Below the pieces are notes generated by a model that searched no databases, had not been told where the DNA came from, and saw nothing but the letters and a program-made list of their open reading frames with translations. A DNA stretch of 49,233 nt. Origin: Candidatus Egerieimonas intestinavium (lineage in GTDB: Bacteria; Bacillota; Clostridia; Lachnospirales; Lachnospiraceae). Shown in pieces: positions 1-7,199 of the stretch. The DNA lies in NCBI GenBank assembly GCA_018711815.1, contig DVHU01000059.1:1-49233 (forward strand), read 5' to 3'. Each line of letters begins with the position of its first letter. The stretch's first letter is position 1. A program made the position numbers and the translations under genes.

Positions 1-185
1 CCTGTCACACGCTTCGGCATACGTTTGCCACGCGATTAGTAGAAAGTGGTGTGAATATTAAGGCTGTACAGGAGATTTTAGGGCATAGTGACATTTCTAC
101 TACAATGGATATTTACGTTGATGCAAAGGAAGATTTTAAAAAGGAAGAAATAAAGAAAGCTAAGAATATAATAAAAATTTCCTAG
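1..185 (+). CDS. Tyrosine recombinase (integrase), C-terminal end only
   Basis: The reading frame beginning at base 3 encodes the last 60 residues of a phage/ICE-type tyrosine recombinase; the 5' part lies outside the window. Visible motifs are [13 protein letters not shown] (the catalytic H-x-x-R box), [16 protein letters not shown] (the second His of the catalytic site and the nucleophilic Tyr) and a lysine-rich tail. Such enzymes cut and rejoin att sites to integrate or excise mobile DNA. The gene ends just before a terminator and is followed by decayed mobile-element genes, which fits an integrase at one end of an element. The family is secure; whether the whole gene is intact cannot be seen here. 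Confidence 0.93.
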   Translation, partial: CHTLRHTFATRLVESGVNIKAVQEILGHSDISTTMDIYVDAKEDFKKEEIKKAKNIIKIS

Positions 186-198
186 ACCAAATAGAAGG

Positions 199-228
199 AA
201 CCGCTCCAGCGTAGGGCGGTTTTCTTAT
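199..228 (+). terminator. Rho-independent terminator after the integrase
   Basis: AACCGC and GCGGTT form a 6-bp stem around a short loop, followed by TTTTCTT. It lies 14 bases after the integrase stop codon. Confidence 0.7.
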
Positions 229-353
229 TGGGCAGTTATAACACATTTATCTCAATTTATAACACATTTCAAAACACAAGGATGAAATAAGACGTAACAA
301 AAAAATGCTTTACTAACGAAAAAAATATTGATATTATCATTTCATGAGAACAG

Positions 354-839
354 ATGAAACAAGACGAAAAAATCGGGAATGTATTCCCGACAATGAAGAG
401 CATCGGCGGAGCCGAAGGCAAGAAATCGGACAAGAAAGAGGAGTCCGAGCCGGCTGTGAAGATTGATCTCTCCAAAGTGAAAGTCGAGCAGCTGTTCGAG
501 GATGCCGTTGATTTTGACACCTTCAGCAAGTCCGAGTTCCGGGTTGTAAAGGTGGAAGCATGCGAGGCAGTCCCGAAATCCAAGAAGCTTCTCAAGTTCA
601 TCCTGAACGATGGAACAGACCGGAAACGCACGATTTTAAGCGGGATTCACGAGTATTACGAGCCGGAAGAACTGGTTGGAAAGACCTGTGTGGCGATCAC
701 AAATCTGCCGCCGAGGAAGATGATGGGCATCGACTCCGAAGGTATGCTGATCAGCGCCGTGTACGAGTACGACGGACACGAAGGACTGAATCTGCTGATG
801 CTGGATGACAGTATTCCGGCAGGAGCGAAGCTGTACTAA
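354..839 (+). pseudogene. 3'-end fragment of methionyl-tRNA synthetase (tRNA-binding domain), copy 1
   Basis: The 161-residue frame matches the C-terminal tail of clostridial MetRS: an acidic/lysine linker, then an EMAP/Trbp111-type OB-fold (FRVVKVEACEAVPKSKKLL, TILSGIHEYYEPEELVGK, NLPPRKMMGIDSEGM, ending IPAGAKLY). The catalytic Rossmann domain and anticodon-binding domain are absent. No good ribosome binding site precedes the ATG at 354. A second copy at 2074-2532 starts at nearly the same point of the protein, so this looks like a metG 3' end carried or duplicated by the mobile element rather than an independent gene. A free-standing tRNA-binding protein of CsaA type is less likely because the MetRS-type linker is retained. 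Confidence 0.8.
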
Positions 840-860
840 AGCGATAGCGGAAAAGTGGTT

Positions 861-892
861 TTGTACCAATCTTGTACCAATTTTGTACCAAT
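861..892 (+). repeat. Three tandem TTGTACCAA repeats, 11-bp period (set 1)
   Basis: TTGTACCAA occurs at 861, 872 and 883, exactly one helical turn apart, 20 bases after the metG fragment. The same triplet recurs at 1917-1947 and one unit is at 2553-2561 after metG copy 2. Such helically phased repeats are typical of recombinase arm sites or iterons; the role here is inferred. Confidence 0.8.
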
Positions 893-894
893 TG

Positions 895-936
895 TGAGAG
901 AAGTTAGTATCGTTTGTGATATTAACTTCTCTTTTC
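895..936 (+). terminator. Terminator after metG fragment 1
   Basis: AGAGAAGTTA and TAACTTCTCT form a long stem with a short loop, followed by TTTTCATTT. Confidence 0.75.
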
Positions 937-964
937 ATTTCCTTTGATTTAAGCTATTCAATCA

Positions 965-1030
965 TTTATATAAGTGGACTTTAGAAAGCAGAAAAAGTGG
1001 ACATTGAAAGAATATTTGCTGAAAAAGCAC
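965..1030 (+). pseudogene. Fragment of a fic gene 3' region (KVDIE-repeat part)
   Basis: About 65 bases nearly identical to part of the fic pseudogene at 7514-7620, which encodes the ISGLWKAEKVDIE and KVDIERIFAEKA region. No start codon or domain remains. A third related fragment lies at 2567-2660. Confidence 0.65.
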
Positions 1031-1077
1031 TTTTTGAATTAAAAGGTTCTGGGGTGTCTAAGTTGCCAAAAAGGGCT

Positions 1078-1105
1078 GTTAATATAGAGCAAAACCCAGT
1101 ATAAT
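1078..1105 (+). promoter_or_regulatory. Possible promoter of the MNT/HEPN pair
   Basis: A perfect TATAAT at 1100-1105 has only a weak -35 (TGTTAA at 1078-1083, 16-bp spacer). It lies 64 bases before the first gene of the pair. Confidence 0.45.
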
Positions 1106-1168
1106 ATAGGTAGTTATCGAAAATGCTCTATTGGATTTTGCGATGATTCAGGGAAAGAAGGTGTTCAT

Positions 1169-1510
1169 ATGCCTGTGACAACAAGTAATCTGATGAAGCA
1201 GTATGTTGAGCTGCTCAGTAAGATATATGGAGATCATTTAAAGACGGTTATTTTGTATGGCTCTTATGCACGAGGCGATTATACGGAAGACTCGGATATA
1301 GATATTATGGTACTTCTGGATTTGAGTGATATGGATATTAAGAAGTATCGGCATGAATTGTCGGGCATGACCTATGATTTCAATATGGACTATGATCTGG
1401 ACATTAAGCCGATCGCCAAAAATAAGGAGCATTTTAATAAGTGGGTTGATGTATATCCGTTTTATTCAAATATAGAAAGGGAGGGGGTAAAGTTATTTGA
1501 CGCAGCATAA
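1169..1510 (+). CDS. MNT-type minimal nucleotidyltransferase (antitoxin)
   Basis: This 113-residue protein has the polymerase-beta-type nucleotidyltransferase signature near residues 28-48: ILYGSYARGDYTEDSDIDIM, with the GS box and the DxD metal ligands. Small proteins of this class pair with HEPN proteins; in characterised MntA-HepT systems the MNT protein inactivates the HEPN RNase by AMPylating it. The ATG at 1169 follows AAGAAGGTG. The next gene overlaps its last 14 bases, indicating translational coupling. The pair lies between the two metG fragments and is cargo of the mobile region. The family is secure; the antitoxin role comes from its neighbour and family knowledge. Confidence 0.88.
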   Translation: MPVTTSNLMKQYVELLSKIYGDHLKTVILYGSYARGDYTEDSDIDIMVLLDLSDMDIKKYRHELSGMTYDFNMDYDLDIKPIAKNKEHFNKWVDVYPFYSNIEREGVKLFDAA

Positions 1511-1865
1511 CGAAAAGGGAACACAGCATGACCTGGTGCTGTATCGCATTGAAGCCGCGAAGAGTGATATAAAATCAGCGAAAATTCTTTTGGAAGCGGG
1601 AGGGTACCGGGGAGCGAACAATAGAGCGTATTATGGAATATATCATGCAATCTCTGCAATTCATGCCTTGGACGGTAATGCTTATAAAAGGCATAAGGAT
1701 GCCCTCGCAAATTTTAATAAGAAGTATATAAAGACAGAAATTTTTCCAAGAACTTTGGGAAGAAGAATTGCTGAGGCAGAAGAAATCCGGCATGCCAGCG
1801 ATTACGATGATTTCTATATCGCAACAAGAGAAGAAGCTGAAGAACAGATTGCTACAGCCAAATAG
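1497..1865 (+). CDS. HEPN-domain protein (toxin partner of MNT)
   Basis: This is a 122-residue all-helical HEPN protein. Its conserved core is NNRAYYGIYHAISAI (residues about 41-55), then RHASDYDDFYIATREEAEEQ near the C-terminus. It starts at TTG 1497, preceded by a strong GGAGGGGG at 1482-1489, and overlaps the MNT gene. HEPN proteins of this kind act as RNases in toxin-antitoxin and phage-defence systems. The usual R-x4-6-H motif is not obvious in the last helix, where the sequence reads as the R-x-x-x-DY variant, so nuclease activity is uncertain. An R-x6-H spacing does occur in the RAYYGIYH segment. The pairing with MNT is clear. Confidence 0.85.
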   Translation: MTQHNEKGTQHDLVLYRIEAAKSDIKSAKILLEAGGYRGANNRAYYGIYHAISAIHALDGNAYKRHKDALANFNKKYIKTEIFPRTLGRRIAEAEEIRHASDYDDFYIATREEAEEQIATAK

Positions 1866-1916
1866 TTGGTTGAGAGGATAGAGGAATATGTGATGGGTAA
1901 AATCTAAGAATAGTTT

Positions 1917-1947
1917 TTGTACCAATTCTGTACCAATTTTGTACCAA
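1917..1947 (+). repeat. Three tandem TTGTACCAA repeats, 11-bp period (set 2)
   Basis: Units start at 1917, 1928 (CTGTACCAA) and 1939, with the same spacing as set 1. They follow the HEPN gene and precede metG copy 2. Confidence 0.8.
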
Positions 1948-2073
1948 ATCCCGTAGGAAAGCGTAGAATTATGTATAGAACATTGAAAATCTCAAAATAA
2001 CGATAACACAGAAAAACAGGCTTATAACGAGTGGTAAAGACTGATGTAACGGTACATTTCAAGTATTCCCACC

Positions 2074-2532
2074 ATGAAGAGTATCGGCGGAGATAAGAGC
2101 GGAGCAAAGGCAACATTTTCCGCTTCAGCAAAGGACGCAGAGCCGGCTGTGAAGATTGATCTTTCCAAGGTGAAGATCGAGCCGCTGTTCGAGGATGCCG
2201 TTGATTTTGACACCTTCAGCAAGTCTGATTTCCGTGTTGTAAAGGTGGAAGCCTGCGAGGCAGTTCCGAAGTCCAAGAAGCTCCTGAAGTTCACGCTGAA
2301 CGACGGAACAGACCGGAAACGCACGATTTTAAGCGGTATTCACGAGTATTACGAGCCGGAAGAGCTGGTTGGAAAGACCTGTATCGCAATCGTAAATCTG
2401 CCGCCCAGAAAGATAATGGGCATTGATTCTGAGGGTATGCTGAACAGTGCGGTGTATGAGTATGACGGACATGAGGGACTGAATCTGCTGATGGTGGATG
2501 GCAGTATTCCGGCTGGGGCAAAGCTGTACTAA
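2074..2532 (+). pseudogene. 3'-end fragment of methionyl-tRNA synthetase (tRNA-binding domain), copy 2
   Basis: This is a near-duplicate of 354-839, 152 residues long, with the same linker start (MKSIGG) and the same OB-fold through IPAGAKLY. Homology begins at GTATTCCC just upstream of the ATG in both copies; here one base is missing relative to copy 1, so the preceding frame is broken. Substitutions are spread through the domain and many are silent, which implies an old duplication or two captures from related genomes. No ribosome binding site is evident. It is followed by a single TTGTACCAA (2553-2561) and a fic fragment. Confidence 0.8.
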
Positions 2533-2566
2533 AACGATAGCGGAAAGTGGTTTTGTACCAATTATT

Positions 2567-2660
2567 TATATAAGTGGACTTTAGAAAGCAGAAAAAGTGG
2601 ACATTGAAAGAATTATTTGCTGAAAAAGCAAGTGCGGTTATGGAAAAGGGAAATCCACCG
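2567..2660 (+). pseudogene. Second fic 3'-tail fragment, internally deleted
   Basis: Bases 2567-2632 repeat the KVDIE-coding segment seen at 965-1030 and 7514-7620. They run directly into GGTTATGGAAAAGGGAAAT, which in the longer copy (around 7705-7725) lies some 80 bases further on. The winged-helix-like part between has been deleted. From 2660 to 2850 I recognise no gene. Confidence 0.6.
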
Positions 2661-2864
2661 AGAAAATTGCGGAAAGTATACGAACCGATACAAAAAGGAT
2701 ATAATCATCTTGTACACTTACACCAGAAACAAAGAAATATACCAGAGAGTGCGAAACTCTCAGCCACTTTACATGTTTGCGCCTGTAATATCCCGGATAA
2801 TCTGTTGGATGTGGGAAAGCTGAGTTTCGGTCAGCACGGTTTTGGTAAATGAATAATTTTTCTG

Positions 2865-2893
2865 TTGACATTTAAAACATACTTTGCTATTAT
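2865..2893 (+). promoter_or_regulatory. Sigma-A-type promoter of the transfer-remnant operon
   Basis: TTGACA (2865-2870), a 17-bp spacer and TATTAT (2888-2893). It lies about 270 bases upstream of the first gene of the operon. Confidence 0.7.
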
Positions 2894-3160
2894 CTTAGTA
2901 TACGAAACGCATTGACAATTGAATATTAAAAATATAGAAGTGCATAAACCATTTATATATGAGTTTGTAAAAAGCGCGTGATAAGAAGAAATTCTGTTTT
3001 TTATAAAGCAGTTGTTAAGAAAGAAAGCGCTGTAGCTTCTAGGCGGGAATTTGTAATGGAAATTACAAGAGGGTATTTTGCGACTAGGAGTCTGTATAAA
3101 ATTAATTTTACAAGCTGATATATGAATGGTTTTTTTGTAGTTGAAAAGGAGGATATGCTC
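2894..3160 (+). other. Long untranslated leader with small hairpins
   Basis: No gene is visible here. TTGTAAT/ATTACAA (3051-3068) forms a small hairpin. It sits inside a wider CTTCTAG/CTAGGAG pairing (about 3037-3093). The region lies between the promoter at 2865 and the gene at 3161 and may be a structured 5' leader. Confidence 0.4.
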
Positions 3161-3508
3161 ATGTCGTTGGAAAGAACATCTCTGGAAAAAAGAGTCAGTC
3201 TCGCGGAAAAAAATCAGATAGGTGATATCAATCTGATGACGGATGTCTTGAACAAAATCTGTGGAATGTCTCTGGAAGACTATATATGTCATTTCACTCC
3301 AGATATGCCATACAGATGCGCAAAGGAAATTATCGATCTGTTGGGGATAGACAGTTATGAGGGAGCCTATATCCCGTTTGGAGAAGTATGCCGGAGAATC
3401 AGGCAGAAGTGTGAGGAATTGCCGGAAGGCTTGCTTCCCGACAGACAGCTTATGAAGGTTATGGTTTATCTGGTGCCGATCGAGCAAAGAAAAAAGGAGG
3501 CGATGTAA
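3161..3508 (+). CDS. Unknown mobile-element protein, 115 residues
   Basis: I do not recognise a family. The protein is soluble, charged and apparently helical, with no signal peptide or membrane segment. Recognisable stretches are MSLEDYICHFTPDMPYR and YIPFGEVCRRIRQKCEELPE. The start was chosen at ATG 3161 because AAAAGGAGG ends eight bases upstream; the earlier in-frame ATGs at 3122 and 3155 are badly spaced. The next gene starts one base after its stop, so the two are surely co-transcribed. It heads an operon with ClpP, a VirD4-like protein and RNase H, which suggests a role in the mobile element, but no function can be assigned. Confidence 0.7.
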   Translation: MSLERTSLEKRVSLAEKNQIGDINLMTDVLNKICGMSLEDYICHFTPDMPYRCAKEIIDLLGIDSYEGAYIPFGEVCRRIRQKCEELPEGLLPDRQLMKVMVYLVPIEQRKKEAM

Positions 3509-3509
3509 C

Positions 3510-3905
3510 ATGACAAGAAATCATATTTCGAGGATACCGTTGGATGAACAGATCAGCATTGCCGGAACGGGGGAAAATCCACAGACAGTCTTTGCTGGAG
3601 ATTTTGTAAAAAAAGGGGCTGAGGCAATCGGGATTCAGGAATATCTGGGCAGTATCATGAGGATCATGGAAGCCCCGGGGCTTGAAGAGCTGGCGAGGGA
3701 ATATCCGTTTCGTACATCTTATGACCAAAACGATACACTGAACAGATATTTTGAAAATAACTTTGAGGACAAAACCCGTCTGATATGGTTTAGTCATGTA
3801 TACAGACTATTTATTCTTCCTTTTGCCCGGATGTCGGAGAACATTGAGTGGAGTGAAGTTGATATGATGGAAGAACTGCCGGACGACGGACTGCCATTCG
3901 ACTGA
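3510..3905 (+). CDS. Unknown mobile-element protein, 131 residues
   Basis: I do not recognise a family. The ATG at 3510 is preceded by AAAGGAGG. The sequence is soluble and mixed, with an acidic C-terminus (EWSEVDMMEELPDDGLPFD) and an aromatic segment (TRLIWFSHVYRLF). It lies directly between the 115-residue unknown protein and the ClpP-like gene, with very short gaps, so it belongs to the same operon. An acidic tail is common in proteins that bind or inhibit basic partners, but that is speculation. Confidence 0.7.
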   Translation: MTRNHISRIPLDEQISIAGTGENPQTVFAGDFVKKGAEAIGIQEYLGSIMRIMEAPGLEELAREYPFRTSYDQNDTLNRYFENNFEDKTRLIWFSHVYRLFILPFARMSENIEWSEVDMMEELPDDGLPFD

Positions 3906-3947
3906 GACAAAGATAATTTACAGATAAACAGATTGGAGGGAGTTCTA

Positions 3948-4529
3948 ATGCAGATACCTAATATTATCAAAGAGACTTGCAACGGCTATTTTGTTCATAC
4001 GATCCGAGACGAGATGCTGATGCACCGGGAAGTGGAATGTGTAGGCTCTGTTAATGAAGAATCAGTAAATTCACTGATACTTCAGCTCAGATATCTGGAG
4101 AGACAGGATCCGGCCGGAGAAATCACGATTTATATTAACAGTCCGGGCGGAGAGGTTTCCAGCGGACTTGCCCTCTACGATGTGATGAAGGCGGTCAGAT
4201 GCCCGATACGTACCGTGTGTATGGGGCTGGCAGCCAGCATGGGGGCGGTTCTGCTCGCGGCAGGGAACGAGCGGGAAATGCTGGCTCATTCGAGAGTGAT
4301 GATACACGATCCTCTGATCGCGGGAAATGGTATGAAAGGAAGCGCTCTTTACCTGGATTCAAAGGTGAAAGACCTGATGAATACGCGGGATATCATTGCG
4401 GGGATCCTCTCGGAACACACGCACAGGACAAAGGAGGAAATATTGGAATATACCGCAAGAGATACTTATTTCTATGCGGAAGAGGCGATAGAGTTTGGGC
4501 TTGCAGACCGGATTATCACACAGTTATAG
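3948..4529 (+). CDS. ClpP-like serine protease, mobile-element type
   Basis: This 193-residue protein belongs to the ClpP family, whose members form barrel-shaped serine proteases working with Clp ATPases. The oxyanion/handle region INSPGGEVSSGLALYD, the nucleophile motif GLAASMGAVLLAAG and the catalytic-His motif RVMIHDPL are all present, so the triad appears intact. In housekeeping ClpP the His motif usually reads MIHQP. The start at ATG 3948 follows GGAGGG by seven bases. It lies in a conjugation-remnant operon with no ClpX or ClpA nearby, so it is an accessory copy, probably carried by the element to degrade an element or host regulator. Family call is firm; substrate is unknown. Confidence 0.92.
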   Translation: MQIPNIIKETCNGYFVHTIRDEMLMHREVECVGSVNEESVNSLILQLRYLERQDPAGEITIYINSPGGEVSSGLALYDVMKAVRCPIRTVCMGLAASMGAVLLAAGNEREMLAHSRVMIHDPLIAGNGMKGSALYLDSKVKDLMNTRDIIAGILSEHTHRTKEEILEYTARDTYFYAEEAIEFGLADRIITQL

Positions 4530-4541
4530 GAGGTGTGCCTG

Positions 4542-5780
4542 ATGAAGAAAAGGCCAGATACATACCGTATCCTTGCAAAGGATAAGTGGATGAATAATAA
4601 TACGTGGGTTACAGGTATTAACAATAATGATCTGATCATCGGAGTGAGTGGCTCGGGAAAAACAAGAGGATATGTAAAGCCAAATCTGATGTGTGCCAGC
4701 GAAAGTATCATTGTAGCGGACACAAAAGGTTCTCTTTTCCGGGAATTTGGCTCAAGTCTTGAAAAAGCAGGCTATCAGGTCTGGATGCTGGATTTTGTAG
4801 ACATGATCGATTCGCCGATGGGTTATAATCCGCTTTCGGCTATCCGCTATGACGAGGAAACGGACAGCTACAATGAACAGGATATTATGATGATAGCGGC
4901 TGCGGTCTGCCCGATCGAAACATCGAAAGATCCGTATTGGGATTATGCGGCAAGGATGCAGGTGGAAGCACTGATCGCATACGTAATGGAGGCGCTTCCG
5001 GAGGAAGAACACCATTTTGGCAGTGTCGCGAAAGTCGCTGCTCTGTTAGGCAGCGATGTCCTGCAGAGGATGTTTAAGGAATGGGAAGCAGTGAAGCCGG
5101 ATAGTGTGGCGATTAAAAGGTGGCGCATGTTTGAAAAAGGGAAAGAGGCAAGGACTACACAAGGGTGCATACAGCTTATCATAGCTGAAAAGCTGAACGG
5201 CTTTATCACAGCAGGAACGATGAAATTTGCACAGCATCCCCGCCAGATCGACTTTGCCGAGATGGGAAGGAAAAAGACAGTGCTGTTTCTGAATATCAGC
5301 GATATGGATCGCTCGCAGGACAAATTCCTGAATCTTATATATACGCAGGCGTTCCATGCGTTGTGCAGGAGCGCGGACAAAGATTACGGAGACGGACGGT
5401 TGAAAGTTCCGGTGAGGATCATTCTGGATGATTTCGCGGCAAATACTGTCATACCTGATTTTGATAAGATTATTTCGGTCATACGTTCAAGAGAGATTTA
5501 TGTCAGTATCATCCTGCAGAGTATCACCCAGCTTAACTCCATGTACGGAACTGAAAAGGCGCGCACGATCATTAATAACTGCGATAATTGCCTTTATCTC
5601 GGAGGTCAGGACGTCGAGACTGCCCGCTATATTTCCGTAAAGCTTAACAGGTCGGTTAATACGATCTTAGATATGCCGATCAATGAAGCTTATCTTTTTA
5701 CCAGAGGACAGAAACCCTGCAGAGTGGAAAAGTTATCTGGAACCCTGCCGGCAACTGTGAATTTCCAGGTAGATAAATAA
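4542..5780 (+). CDS. VirD4/TraG-like conjugative coupling ATPase, short form
   Basis: This 412-residue protein is a type IV coupling protein, the ATPase that brings relaxase-DNA complexes to a conjugation channel. Walker A is GVSGSGKTRG (about residues 31-40), followed by SIIVADTKGSLFREFG and GYNPLSAIR. The Walker B region reads RIILDDFAANTVIPDF, with Asp-Asp where most relatives have Asp-Glu. QSITQLNSMYG follows. There is no N-terminal membrane segment, so it is a short, soluble-type member and may need a separate anchor. ATG 4542 was chosen over GTG 4533 because AGGAGG lies at 4528-4533. Its neighbours do not include a relaxase or mating-pore genes within the window. Confidence 0.88.
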   Translation: MKKRPDTYRILAKDKWMNNNTWVTGINNNDLIIGVSGSGKTRGYVKPNLMCASESIIVADTKGSLFREFGSSLEKAGYQVWMLDFVDMIDSPMGYNPLSAIRYDEETDSYNEQDIMMIAAAVCPIETSKDPYWDYAARMQVEALIAYVMEALPEEEHHFGSVAKVAALLGSDVLQRMFKEWEAVKPDSVAIKRWRMFEKGKEARTTQGCIQLIIAEKLNGFITAGTMKFAQHPRQIDFAEMGRKKTVLFLNISDMDRSQDKFLNLIYTQAFHALCRSADKDYGDGRLKVPVRIILDDFAANTVIPDFDKIISVIRSREIYVSIILQSITQLNSMYGTEKARTIINNCDNCLYLGGQDVETARYISVKLNRSVNTILDMPINEAYLFTRGQKPCRVEKLSGTLPATVNFQVDK

Positions 5781-5845
5781 GGTTTTACCGGATGAAAAAT
5801 ATCCGATAAAATAAATATAAAAATCCAATAAGGAGGATGAAAACT

Positions 5846-6334
5846 ATGGTAAATGAAAAAACACTCGTTTACACTGATGGAGCATGCCCTGGAGATCCGG
5901 GTCCTGGACGCGGAGGATACGGGATCATTATCCGGTATTCGGATGAAGAGGGAAATGTTCATGAGCAGGAGTGCTCTCAGGGGTATGAACGGACTACGCA
6001 CAACCGCATGGAACTCAGAGCGGTTATCAAAGCCCTTGAGATGCTTGAAGGATCCTGTGAAGTAGAGCTCTATTCTGATTCAAAGTATGTAGTTGATAAT
6101 GCAAACAATTATCTGGAAACATGGATCAAGAGGGGCTGGAAAAAGGCGGATAACAAGCCGGTCGAAAATACAGATCTCTGGAAACGGTTTGTGGAAGTTA
6201 AAAGCCTGCATTCGGTCAGCCTGAACTGGGTGAAAGGCCACAATAAAAATCCGCTGAATGAACGCTGTGACAAACTTGCAGTGGAAGCTGCGAACGGCGG
6301 CAACCTGATTGTTGATGAAGGTTACATCGAGTAG
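5846..6334 (+). CDS. rnhA: Ribonuclease HI
   Basis: This 162-residue RNase HI cuts the RNA strand of RNA:DNA hybrids. The acidic active site is visible in order: YTDGACPGDPGPG (first Asp), NRMELRAVIKAL (Glu), LYSDSKYVV (second Asp) and GHNKNPLNERCDKLA (last Asp). The usual GNPG of the first motif is GDPG here. ATG 5846 is nine bases after AAGGAGG; the upstream ATG at 5837 is too close to it. RNase HI copies are common passengers of conjugative elements, where they may process replication or transfer intermediates. It lies 65 bases after the coupling-protein gene, in the same orientation. Confidence 0.93.
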   Translation: MVNEKTLVYTDGACPGDPGPGRGGYGIIIRYSDEEGNVHEQECSQGYERTTHNRMELRAVIKALEMLEGSCEVELYSDSKYVVDNANNYLETWIKRGWKKADNKPVENTDLWKRFVEVKSLHSVSLNWVKGHNKNPLNERCDKLAVEAANGGNLIVDEGYIE

Positions 6335-6401
6335 TCCTCACGGCCGGGCCAACGTAACATTATTTCAATCAAATCATGTCGAATACAGAGAGGTAAGTGA
6401 A

Positions 6402-6671
6402 ATGACGTTTTCGGAAAAATTGCGCAGCGCTATGAATAAAGTGAAGAAAGCGAACCATGGAAGAATGGCGGAGCTTTCGACAGGGGAAAAGGTAATCAAG
6501 GTCGTACTGATCCTGATCAAGGTGAGTGTGGTTGCATTCATACTGATGCTGTTCGGTGTTGTGATCCTTGCGATTGCTGCGGCAGTTGGTATCATGAATG
6601 CTATTACAGGCGGTGTGAATGACCAGATCAACAGATCATGGAACTATCATCACAGACCAAGGAACTGGTGA
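6402..6671 (+). CDS. Small single-pass membrane protein, unknown
   Basis: I do not recognise a family. The 89 residues comprise a basic N-terminus (about 1-28), one strong membrane segment of roughly residues 36-62 (VVLILIKVSVVAFILMLFGV and what follows) and a short polar tail ending NYHHRPRNW. ATG 6402 follows GAGAGGTAAG. A basic, short, one-helix protein in a conjugation operon could be a membrane anchor or a subunit for the membrane-less VirD4-like protein upstream, but this is conjecture from position only. Confidence 0.6.
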   Translation: MTFSEKLRSAMNKVKKANHGRMAELSTGEKVIKVVLILIKVSVVAFILMLFGVVILAIAAAVGIMNAITGGVNDQINRSWNYHHRPRNW

Positions 6672-6848
6672 GCTTAAAAGCATTTTCTGAAGAGGAACCG
6701 GCGGGAAGCAGATAGTTTCGCACAGGGACAGATGTGATTTAATGCGGGATCGCGTCTGCCCCTGTGCCTGACCTCTGAAAGAATAAATAATAATAGCAAT
6801 ATTGTGATATCCATGTATTATGGAAAGATATGGGAGGAGGGAAAGACA

Positions 6849-7199
6849 ATGGCCGAGATACTGACATATGCAGAGGCTGAAGAAATTTATCATGTAATGG
6901 AGGCTAATATCGATCGAAGAGACGAGGATATTGCAGGTATGTATAAAGATATGAAAGCAAGAGCGGTCAAATATGCTAATATCCGTGCAGGATGGAACCT
7001 GCTTTCAACGGCGGAAAAAAGGGAGAAAGATCCTTCCCGGACCACCGCGCATGATGCTTTTATCGCTTCACTGGGAAGCATTGCCCGCCTGGAGGGGGAG
7101 GCGGGAAAACAGTGGAGAGAACGATTGTCTGACGATCGAAAGCGGATCGGGGATTTTGCCTGCTTTATTGCTCTGTTTGAGGGGGTACAGGCACGATAG
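6849..7199 (+). CDS. Unknown helical protein, 116 residues
   Basis: I do not recognise a family. The start at ATG 6849 follows a strong GGGAGGAGGG. The protein is soluble, mostly helical and charged, with segments IYHVMEANIDRRDEDIAGMY and GKQWRERLSDDRKRIGDFA. It has no membrane segment or cysteine pairs. A 177-base gap separates it from the membrane protein upstream. Its last codon lies directly before the truncated fic reading frame. It is probably element cargo. Confidence 0.6.
   Translation: MAEILTYAEAEEIYHVMEANIDRRDEDIAGMYKDMKARAVKYANIRAGWNLLSTAEKREKDPSRTTAHDAFIASLGSIARLEGEAGKQWRERLSDDRKRIGDFACFIALFEGVQAR

Noticed and set aside
354-839. Functional CsaA-like chaperone or free tRNA-binding protein
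   Set aside because: The MetRS linker is retained, there is no ribosome binding site, and two copies begin at the same internal point of MetRS.
861-892. Plasmid replication iterons
   Set aside because: No replication initiator gene is present, and the repeats follow metG fragments near an integrase. A recombination role fits better, though it is unproven.
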